Origin: Prevotella sp.
Lineage (GTDB): Bacteria; Bacteroidota; Bacteroidia; Bacteroidales; Bacteroidaceae
NCBI GenBank assembly: GCA_017538105.1
Contig: JAFYJN010000102.1
Span: 1-34,592, forward strand
Direction of reading: 5' to 3'
Length of the DNA stretch: 34,592 nucleotides
Shown in pieces: positions 1 through 5,731 of this stretch; the stretch's first letter is position 1, and the number at the start of each line of letters is the position of its first letter. The translations under genes and the position numbers were made by a program. A model generated the notes under the pieces. That model was not told the origin of the DNA. It ran no database searches and saw only the letters and a list, made by a program, of their open reading frames with translations.

Positions 1-1
1 C

Positions 2-322
2 AACTATGCTTTCTTCAAACTCACGGAGGGACGACGTATTCCTGAGCGTAAGGCTTATCTCAACGGAGTTGACGTGAGCGAAGAAATTACCGTTACCACC
101 AATGCTTCCATGGGCATCTTCCTGCTTGAAGACTTGGGCAAGCCACAAGATACAGGAACTACAGACATCACACAATATAGTGCTCTACAAAACGGTTCTG
201 GAACGACAAATGGAGCTGTTTATGACCTCAGTGGTCGTAAGGTCGCTGAAAACGTGCAAAGTATGAAAAGATTGACTAAGGGCATTTATATCGTGAACGG
301 ACATAAAGTAGTTATCAAATAA
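2..322 (+). CDS. C-terminal part of a secreted or surface protein (5' truncated)
   Basis: An open frame runs in from the left edge without a start and ends at TAA 320-322, giving about 106 residues. The last 35 residues (VYDLSGRKVAENV..., ending GIYIVNGHKVVIK) match the short C-terminal module found on many Prevotella secreted proteins, which resembles a type IX secretion or cell-surface sorting tail. The part before it (LNGVDVSEEITVTTNASMG) is beta-rich and gives no family. The enzyme or binding function lies outside the window. A small acidic protein follows 14 bases later in the same direction, so the two are probably co-transcribed. The C-terminal module is a confident call; the rest is unknown. 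Confidence 0.75.
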   Translation, partial: NYAFFKLTEGRRIPERKAYLNGVDVSEEITVTTNASMGIFLLEDLGKPQDTGTTDITQYSALQNGSGTTNGAVYDLSGRKVAENVQSMKRLTKGIYIVNGHKVVIK

Positions 323-328
323 AGGAGG
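323..328 (+). promoter_or_regulatory. Canonical Shine-Dalgarno site
   Basis: AGGAGG lies directly after the stop of the preceding gene and 8 bases before the ATG at 337. It fixes that start. A full Shine-Dalgarno match is uncommon in Bacteroidota, and I did not see an equally good one at other starts in this window. Confidence 0.7.
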
Positions 329-336
329 ACAGCAAA

Positions 337-528
337 ATGGATAAGATAAGGAATAACGGAAAAACATATCAGGCTCCCGAAACGTCGGCCATGAAGGCAA
401 TCGATACGAACAGAGTGCCCGTGCACTGGAGCGATACTAACCAGGGGGATATTGAGGTCAACCAAAGTATGTGGGACGAAGAGGAACCCACTTCAACCTA
501 TAGCTTCAACCTCTGGGACGAGGATTGA
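337..528 (+). CDS. Small acidic hypothetical protein, 63 aa
   Basis: A short reading frame with a perfect AGGAGG at the right spacing, 14 bases after a secreted-protein gene and followed by a strong hairpin terminator. The protein has no signal peptide or membrane segment. It begins with a basic stretch (MDKIRNNGKTYQAPETSAMKAI) and ends in an acidic, aromatic tail (NLWDED). From memory, Prevotella genomes carry many small proteins of this general form (basic, proline/glutamate-containing start and acidic end) beside secreted-protein genes, but their function is not known to me. Gene reality is supported by ribosome binding site, position and terminator; no function is assigned. Confidence 0.6.
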   Translation: MDKIRNNGKTYQAPETSAMKAIDTNRVPVHWSDTNQGDIEVNQSMWDEEEPTSTYSFNLWDED

Positions 529-547
529 CACCAAATACCCACCCCGG

Positions 548-564
548 CCCTCCCCAAGGGAGGG
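548..564. repeat. GC-rich palindromic intergenic repeat, copy A
   Basis: CCCTCCC, a 3-base spacer, then GGGAGGG: a 7-bp perfect stem. With its flanking CCACCCCGG it is an inverted relative of copy B (658-687) and copy C (1755-1781). The leftward reading has the form CCCTCCCTTGGGGAGGG followed by a G-rich tail. Confidence 0.6.
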
Positions 565-592
565 TGCACAGACAGAATAGTTATTACATAAA

Positions 593-626
593 AATCCCCT
601 GCAAGTCATATCGCTTGCAGGGGATT
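593..626. terminator. Strong hairpin terminator between convergent genes
   Basis: AATCCCCTGCAAG (593-605) pairs perfectly with CTTGCAGGGGATT (614-626) across an 8-base loop. A run of A precedes it and TATTT follows, so it could stop transcription from both sides. It sits between the small acidic gene ending at 528 and the leftward GH43 gene ending at 694. Confidence 0.8.
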
Positions 627-657
627 GATATTTGCCAGATTTTTCTCCGGTAGGCTT

Positions 658-687
658 CCCCTTCCTTGGGAGGGGGTTAGGGGGAGG
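658..687 (+). repeat. GC-rich palindromic intergenic repeat, copy B
   Basis: CCCCTTCCTTGGGAGGGGG followed by TTAGGGGGAGG. It has the same layout as copies A and C: a palindromic core and a G-rich tail. It begins 6 bases beyond the stop codon of the GH43 gene. Copies B and C point towards each other across that gene. Confidence 0.6.
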
Positions 688-693
688 CTTTCC

Positions 694-1734
694 TTACTCG
701 CTCTTCATCGTCTTGATGTTACCCTCCTCGTCAATGTCGAGAGGCATCACCTTCAGGCTACGGAGCCATGTGGTGTCGTTCGAGGGCACGCAGTCATGGT
801 GGAAAAGATACCATTTGCCTTTGTACTCGACAATACAGTGGTGGGTGGTCCAGCCTACGACGGGTTCGAGAATGACACCTTGATAGGTGAACGGTCCATA
901 GGGGTTGTCACCCGTGGCGTAGCAGAGAAAATGCGAGTCACCCGTGGAATATGAGAAATAGTACTTGCCGTTCATCTTGTGCATCCATGAGGCCTCGAAG
1001 AAACGGTGCGGGTCGCCAGCCTTCAGCGGTTGTCCCTCCTTGTCAAGGATGACCACGGGACGCGGTGCCTCAACAAACTGTTTCACATCGGCACTCATGC
1101 GGGCCACGAAGCTGGGCAGGGCGGGGGCGTCGGCAGAAGCCCACATCTCCGTCTTGCGGTCCGGCGCATGACCGATGTCTACCATGCCAGCGGGAGCCTC
1201 TTCACCTTCTTTCTGACCCACAGGAGCGAAGGGAGCCGCCAGAGGCACATGCCACTGCAGTTGTCCGCCCCACAGTCCACCATAGTAGCAGTAGATTTCA
1301 CCATCGTCGTCCTTGAACATACATGGGTCGATGCTCATGGCACCACGGATGGGTTGCGGCTCGGCTTTGAACGGTCCCTCGGGACGGTCGGCTACGGCCA
1401 CACCAAGGTGGAACGCACCATTATAGTCCTTGGCGGAGAAGATGAGATAATATTTGCCGTCTTTTTCCACCACATCGCTGTCCCACAACTGTTTCTCGGC
1501 CCAAGGCACATCTTTTACGTCGAGTATCACGCCATGGTCAGTCACTTCACCTTCCATCACATCGTCCATGGAGAGCACATGATAGTCCTTCATCTGGAAG
1601 TGGCCACCATCGTCGTCGAAACATTCGCCGCTATCCCAGTCATGCGAGGGATAGATATACAAGCGGTCATTAAACACATTGGCAGCGGGATCTGCCATGT
1701 AATCATTTGGGAATAGATAACGTGCTTTTTTCAT
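694..1734 (-). CDS. GH43 glycosidase (beta-xylosidase / arabinofuranosidase), cytoplasmic
   Basis: A 346-residue five-bladed-propeller GH43 enzyme. The family's three acidic residues are visible: general base Asp15 (MADPAANVF), pKa-modulating Asp136 (SIDPCMF) and proton donor Glu247 (FFEASWMHK). The protein starts MKKARYLFPND with no signal peptide, so it should act in the cytoplasm on imported xylo-oligosaccharides, releasing xylose or arabinose. The length is that of a catalytic domain alone, without the C-terminal beta-sandwich of larger GH43 enzymes. It is the last gene of the leftward xylan operon, after GH10, and a terminator lies about 70 bases beyond its stop. Exact specificity cannot be read from the sequence. 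In P. bryantii the matching position is held by xynB. Confidence 0.9.
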   Translation of the reverse strand: MKKARYLFPNDYMADPAANVFNDRLYIYPSHDWDSGECFDDDGGHFQMKDYHVLSMDDVMEGEVTDHGVILDVKDVPWAEKQLWDSDVVEKDGKYYLIFSAKDYNGAFHLGVAVADRPEGPFKAEPQPIRGAMSIDPCMFKDDDGEIYCYYGGLWGGQLQWHVPLAAPFAPVGQKEGEEAPAGMVDIGHAPDRKTEMWASADAPALPSFVARMSADVKQFVEAPRPVVILDKEGQPLKAGDPHRFFEASWMHKMNGKYYFSYSTGDSHFLCYATGDNPYGPFTYQGVILEPVVGWTTHHCIVEYKGKWYLFHHDCVPSNDTTWLRSLKVMPLDIDEEGNIKTMKSE

Positions 1735-1754
1735 TGGTTGTTGGTTTTTTGTAG

Positions 1755-1781
1755 CCTCCCCTATCCCCCTCCGAGGAGGGG
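1755..1781 (-). repeat. GC-rich palindromic intergenic repeat, copy C
   Basis: In the leftward reading this is CCCCTCC, GA, GGAGGGG followed by the G-rich tail ATAGGGGAGG. It lies in the GH10-GH43 gap just upstream of the GH43 start and is inverted relative to copy B. Confidence 0.6.
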
Positions 1782-1845
1782 ATAATGCGGCAGAGGATTT
1801 TGTGAAATGTTTTTATGTAACTTACTTTTTTACCTTTTTACCCTT

Positions 1846-3066
1846 TTACTTTTTCCCAACTAAGTCTATAAGCTGTTGCACAAAGGGCTTCATGCGCCCT
1901 TGACGGTCGAAGAGCGTGGCGTAATCAGTTCGTCCCTTGATGGGGAAGTCGTTACGCCAAGAGTTGGCATCGTTCAGACACCAAAAGTTCACGCGGATGA
2001 TGTCTTTGTGATGCCGCAGCAGCATTTTGTAGAAATCAACCCAGAACCGACTGATTGTAGCCTCGTGCGCCTTGGTGAGTCCGTCTTTATAGGGATCCAT
2101 CTCCGGACGATAGGCGAACCTGTCACTTACGTTCGCCCCCGAAAAGCCATAAGGGTTCGGCAGCACGGAGAGGTCGAGCTCGGAAAAAAACGTGGGCACG
2201 CCCAGTGCGGCGATGGTCTCTATGGAATGGTCGTATTGCTTGATGACCTCATTGTCCACATTGTCCTCGAGAATCATGTGTCCCTGCATACCAATGGCCG
2301 TGACGGGCAGGCCCTGCTGTATGAGCGGGCGGAAGAAAGCCGCCACCCCCTCCACCTTCGTGGGTTTGTTCATCGAGAAATCGTTGTAATACAATTCCGC
2401 GTTGGGGTCGGCCTCATGGGCATAACGGAACGCCAGGGGGATATAGTCTGTGCCGAGAATCTGGTAGAACAGACTCTTGCGCGGCGAACCGTCATCTTCA
2501 AATCCTTCGTTCACCACATCCCAGGCATCCACGCGCCCCTTGAAATGGCTCACGATGGTGAAGATATGCTCGCGCATACGTTTCTTCAGCACCTCCGCCG
2601 ACACGAGTTTGCCGTCTTTGTCGAAGTGGAACCATGGGGCACACTGTGAGTGCCAGATGAGGCAGTGTCCGAGCACCTTCATCCCGGCGGCCTTCGCCTT
2701 GTCAACGAACTGGTCGGCCAGGGTGAAGTCATAGACACCCTCCTTGGGGTGGATAACCTCGCATTTCATGCAGTTCTCGGCCACCACGAAATTGAAGTTA
2801 TCCACTATCAGAGGCCAGTCGGCCGTCTGGTCGTTGCTCACCTGCCCCGTCACATCGTGCTCGTTGGCACCCGACGGGTCTGCGGCCACCTGCCACTGGT
2901 TCACGCTCACGCCGGTGTACCAATAGTCGCGGTAAGCTTCACACAGCGACTGGGCTTTCGTTTGGGCCACTGATGCAGCTGCAATAGCAATGATTGTCAA
3001 AGACAATGTCATTCTTCGGACACTGATCTTACAGATTGGACTGATTATACTGATTTCTTTAGCCAT
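1846..3066 (-). CDS. GH10 endo-1,4-beta-xylanase, secreted
   Basis: A GH10 TIM-barrel xylanase of about 406 residues. The acid/base Glu is in WDVVNEG (about residue 187) and the nucleophile Glu in FFSELDLS (about 296). Other GH10 marks are GHCLIWHSQ and the late WCLNDANSW. It cleaves internal xylan bonds. A hydrophobic stretch (LTIIAIAAASVAQTKA) marks it as exported. The start is uncertain. ATG 3066 has an A-rich context and gives a basic region before the hydrophobic core. ATG 3012 gives a shorter signal without basic residues, but would leave the upstream repeat (3018-3056) wholly untranslated. With the 3066 start, part of the signal peptide is translated from that repeat. It lies between the GxxExxY gene and GH43 in the xylan operon. 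Confidence 0.9.
   Translation of the reverse strand: MAKEISIISPICKISVRRMTLSLTIIAIAAASVAQTKAQSLCEAYRDYWYTGVSVNQWQVAADPSGANEHDVTGQVSNDQTADWPLIVDNFNFVVAENCMKCEVIHPKEGVYDFTLADQFVDKAKAAGMKVLGHCLIWHSQCAPWFHFDKDGKLVSAEVLKKRMREHIFTIVSHFKGRVDAWDVVNEGFEDDGSPRKSLFYQILGTDYIPLAFRYAHEADPNAELYYNDFSMNKPTKVEGVAAFFRPLIQQGLPVTAIGMQGHMILEDNVDNEVIKQYDHSIETIAALGVPTFFSELDLSVLPNPYGFSGANVSDRFAYRPEMDPYKDGLTKAHEATISRFWVDFYKMLLRHHKDIIRVNFWCLNDANSWRNDFPIKGRTDYATLFDRQGRMKPFVQQLIDLVGKK
3018..3056 (+). repeat. Left inverted repeat of the GxxExxY cassette
   Basis: A 39-base tract made of ACTGAT/AGATT units with a period of about 9-10. It matches the reverse complement of 3520-3558 at 32 of 39 positions. It ends 5 bases from the GH10 internal ATG at 3012. 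Confidence 0.75.
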
Positions 3067-3082
3067 GTGGTTGAGTAATAAT

Positions 3083-3484
3083 CTAAAGTGGATTAATATG
3101 GGTCTTCTTGCGGTCATTGGTAAATACAATGCGTCGTTTCTGGGGGGTTGGCCCGAAATTGAGAAGCAGACCCACTTCTGCATCTGTAGCACGTAAATAA
3201 TTCGTCAATTGAGCCTCATGCTCAGGCAGAATATGTTTGACAGCTTTCAACTCGATGATGATTTTGTTTTCAATGATGAGATCTGCAAAATAGTCACCCA
3301 CCAATTCGCCTTTATAGTAAACAGGGATACTTCGTTCAGTGCTGCAATCAAAGCCACGCTGTCTGAGCTCCTTGTACATGGCATTTTTATATACACGCTC
3401 TAGAAATCCATAACCTAACTCATTGTATACGTCATAAAACGCATTCAATATTTCGGCGGTTATTTCAGAGTGTAGATAATCCAT
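3083..3484 (-). CDS. GxxExxY protein (PD-(D/E)XK nuclease-like), 133 aa
   Basis: The defining motif GFLERVY is at residues 26-32. A nuclease-like core follows: GDYFADLI (Asp64/Asp68) and IELK (Glu78, Lys80), the pattern of a PD-(D/E)XK active site. Length is typical for the family (about 120-135). The family is widespread in Bacteroidota, and its biological role is not established as far as I know. It has no link to sugar metabolism, yet it sits in the same direction between the symporter and GH10 genes of the xylan operon. It is enclosed by 39-base inverted repeats at 3018-3056 and 3520-3558, so it looks like an inserted cassette rather than an operon member by function. It lacks a signal peptide. 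Confidence 0.85.
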   Translation of the reverse strand: MDYLHSEITAEILNAFYDVYNELGYGFLERVYKNAMYKELRQRGFDCSTERSIPVYYKGELVGDYFADLIIENKIIIELKAVKHILPEHEAQLTNYLRATDAEVGLLLNFGPTPQKRRIVFTNDRKKTHINPL

Positions 3485-3519
3485 CGTTTGAGTTTTGCTG
3501 TTTATCTGATTATTGAATT

Positions 3520-3558
3520 AAATCAGTTTCATCAGTCTAATCTGTCCAATCAGTGTCT
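3520..3558 (+). repeat. Right inverted repeat of the GxxExxY cassette
   Basis: Units such as ATCAGTCTA, ATCTGTCCA and ATCAGTGTC repeat with a period of about 9. It is the inverted partner of 3018-3056 and ends 6 bases beyond the symporter stop codon (3565-3567). Confidence 0.75.
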
Positions 3559-3564
3559 AAAAAT

Positions 3565-4974
3565 TCATTCCTTTTTGGCTGATCTTTCCTCTATCTCGCG
3601 GTTGATTGCGTCAATCTTCTCGTCGGTGAGTTCATACTTCGAGATGATGAAAATGGCGAGCAAAAGCAGGATGGCCGGGATGACGCAGACGAGCCACAGG
3701 ATACCCTCTTCGGCCAATGGCGTTTGGTCAATCACTTCGCTGTTATATCCTACATAAGCCAACACAGCAGGACCGACGATGCTTCCGAAGGTCATACCGG
3801 CCTTGAAGAACAGTCCCGTCAAGGCATTCACAATACCGGAAATACGACGGCCTGTAGTGTATTCACCATAAGAAATCACCTCAGGAACCAATGCCCACAT
3901 ATAACCAGTGGCCACAATCACGCCCGTACTCTTGATAAACTGAGCCACATAAATCATCCACATACTTGGATTTTCCATCTTTGAGATGACATAGAGCATC
4001 GCCATACCGAGAATTGCGGCGCCAAGGAACAAATAGAACATGTTCTTCTTTCCGACCATGCGCTTGAACCAAGGAACGAGAGGCATAAATATAAATGCTG
4101 GAATCGATCCCAAAGCCATAAAGATAGACAGTTCCTGAGCCGAACCGTGCAGATTGCTGTTCATGAAATAGGCACCAGCAGCATTACCGACCGACATCAT
4201 CGCAAAAGCAGTAATGAAGAAGAACGCGAGAACTCGCAAAGGACGGTTGCGCAGGAATTCCATCCAAAGGTCACTCACTTTCACCGTTTCAGTGGCTTTT
4301 GCATCCATGACGACGCGCTCCTTACACTGTGAGAAGCAGAACATAAGCAGACAGAAACCAACAATGGCATAAATTGTCATCGTAGTGAACCATGCCGAAG
4401 AGTCTTTAGGAAGACTGTCTGACGGTGCGCCTGCAAGCAGAGCGATGAACAGAGGAAGACCTGAGTTGACGGCCAGACCACCGAGGTTGGCCATGAACAT
4501 ACGCACTGATGTGAGGATGGTGATTTCGTTTGTGTCACGCGTAAGTGACGAGTTCAACGCTCCGTACGGCACATTGATAAAAGTATAGAGCAGTTGCATC
4601 GATATATAGGTGACGTATGCATATATCAGCGACGGAGCAAAACCGTTGAAGAAGCACAATATGGCGAATCCCGACAGGGGGATACCTACATAGAGTAGAT
4701 ATGAGCGGTATTTACCGTAACGCGGATTGCTCTTGTCAATTAATGCACCCACGATAGGGTCCCAAATCACGTTTGCCACATTACCCACCAAGAACATGAC
4801 AGCCACCGCCGATGGTGTAAGTCCATAAATGTCTGTGTAAAAGAACAGAAGGTAAGTGCAAATAACCTGAAAGATCAGGTTCTGCGCCAGGTCGCCAGAG
4901 CCGAATCCGATGCGCTGCAACCAGGAGAGTTTGTAGAATCCTTTCGATTCCTGAGCTTGTGAATTTGTTTGCAT
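3565..4974 (-). CDS. GPH-family glycoside:cation symporter (MFS fold)
   Basis: A 469-residue membrane protein with about 12 hydrophobic segments. N-terminal GSGDLAQNLIFQ and DPIVGALIDKSNPRYGKYR are hallmarks of the glycoside-pentoside-hexuronide transporters, which bring sugars or oligosaccharides into the cell with Na+ or H+. GEYTTGRR late in the protein is also typical of the family. In this locus it most likely imports xylose or short xylo-oligosaccharides made by GH10, for GH43 to split in the cytoplasm. It resembles the position of xynD in P. bryantii. Cassettes with repeats lie on both sides: the four-helix gene upstream and the GxxExxY gene downstream. Confidence 0.9.
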   Translation of the reverse strand: MQTNSQAQESKGFYKLSWLQRIGFGSGDLAQNLIFQVICTYLLFFYTDIYGLTPSAVAVMFLVGNVANVIWDPIVGALIDKSNPRYGKYRSYLLYVGIPLSGFAILCFFNGFAPSLIYAYVTYISMQLLYTFINVPYGALNSSLTRDTNEITILTSVRMFMANLGGLAVNSGLPLFIALLAGAPSDSLPKDSSAWFTTMTIYAIVGFCLLMFCFSQCKERVVMDAKATETVKVSDLWMEFLRNRPLRVLAFFFITAFAMMSVGNAAGAYFMNSNLHGSAQELSIFMALGSIPAFIFMPLVPWFKRMVGKKNMFYLFLGAAILGMAMLYVISKMENPSMWMIYVAQFIKSTGVIVATGYMWALVPEVISYGEYTTGRRISGIVNALTGLFFKAGMTFGSIVGPAVLAYVGYNSEVIDQTPLAEEGILWLVCVIPAILLLLAIFIISKYELTDEKIDAINREIEERSAKKE

Positions 4975-5017
4975 AATGATATAATTTATTATGAGTTATT
5001 GGCATAATGTGCATATT

Positions 5018-5080
5018 GGCCTTATTAGCGCTAATAAGGCTTATTGGGCTTATTAGGTTTATTGGGCTTATTGGAACAAT
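5018..5080. repeat. Left repeat tract of the four-helix-bundle cassette
   Basis: Degenerate tandem units CTTATTGGG / CTTATTAGG / TTTATTGGG, period 9. The leftmost 22 bases (5019-5040) form a perfect palindrome centred on AGCGCT. Read leftward, the units encode NKP, so the tract supplies the C-terminal tail of the overlapping gene. Confidence 0.8.
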
Positions 5081-5630
5081 TCGGGTATTGGCCTCTGGCT
5101 TGTAATCTGGCACGGGTCATTTGCTCGCGGATACCGCCATTGGCTAAGAAATCTTTTTTTACATATTCTAAATATTTATAGATCAGATAATCTGTTTGGT
5201 GAATCAAGGTTATAGCAATATTGGCTATAGTTTCAGGAGAACGCTGCTGGATGGCATCTCTATAGTATTGAGAGTCATTATGCCTTAAACTCGCTCTTCT
5301 TGTCTGTATTGCTTTCTCATGATTTAAATCCCATATTTCTAAACCACGATTTCGCAGATAGTCTTCATAATCTAACAATAATTCTTGCAGACTGGCTTTT
5401 GCCACATTCAATAGTTTTATCTCAGTCTCAGAAGATGTTGTTGAAGCAGCACATCCCTCAGCTATATTCTGCTTGCCAGAACGCGCTGCTTGAACCATCT
5501 GGTCGATGGTCCTGTCACCTTTCTCTAAGAATTGGTGAGCAAAGTAGAATGTAATATCATAAATACATTCTGCTTTTTGATAGCATGTCAAGTTTTTATA
5601 ATTTCCTTTTTGAGGGATAAACTCTGGCAT
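5031..5630 (-). CDS. Four-helix-bundle protein, 23S rRNA intervening-sequence-protein type, 199 aa
   Basis: Residues 11-100 (KNLTCYQKAECIYDITFYFAHQF..., ARSGKQNIAEGCA) have the helical pattern and the conserved basic and EG residues of the four-helix-bundle/IVP superfamily. The middle part (DYLRNRGLEIWDLNHEKAIQTRR) fits the longer four-helix-bundle 'suffix' variant. Relatives are encoded in 23S rRNA intervening sequences, and the bAvd proteins of diversity-generating retroelements share the fold. Free-standing copies have no established function. The last 15 or so residues are an NKP repeat translated from the flanking 9-base repeats. It lies in operon direction between the esterase and symporter genes and has no signal peptide or catalytic motif. 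Confidence 0.85.
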   Translation of the reverse strand: MPEFIPQKGNYKNLTCYQKAECIYDITFYFAHQFLEKGDRTIDQMVQAARSGKQNIAEGCAASTTSSETEIKLLNVAKASLQELLLDYEDYLRNRGLEIWDLNHEKAIQTRRASLRHNDSQYYRDAIQQRSPETIANIAITLIHQTDYLIYKYLEYVKKDFLANGGIREQMTRARLQARGQYPNCSNKPNKPNKPNKPY

Positions 5631-5663
5631 ATCTTTTTTTGGTGTTTATTGTTGCCTTTAGCA

Positions 5664-5731
5664 AATAGGCCTTATTGGGCTAATTAGGCTAATTAGAGTT
5701 ATTTGAGCTTATTGGGTCTAATTGGCTTATC
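5664..5731. repeat. Right repeat tract of the four-helix-bundle cassette
   Basis: Units CCTTATTGGG, CTAATTAGG, CTAATTAGA, GCTTATTGGG and TCTAATTGG follow one another with a period of about 9-10. The tract is closely related to 5018-5080. It contains the stop codon of the esterase gene (5689-5691), whose last dozen residues are read from it. Confidence 0.75.

Noticed and set aside
3067-3192. GH10 start at 3192
   Set aside because: This would overlap the GxxExxY gene by about 110 bases and place more than 60 unrelated residues before the signal peptide.
3018-3558. Insertion sequence (IS element) with terminal inverted repeats
   Set aside because: The enclosed protein is nuclease-like but not a known transposase, the inverted repeats are internally repetitive, and no target duplication is evident.
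4781-5113. A 110-codon leftward frame across the symporter start
   Set aside because: It overlaps the symporter and the repeat tract in another frame, and its composition (repeated ISPINLISPI) comes from the repeats.
5018-5731. CRISPR array
   Set aside because: The repeats are 9-10 bases, degenerate and without spacers, and no cas gene is present.
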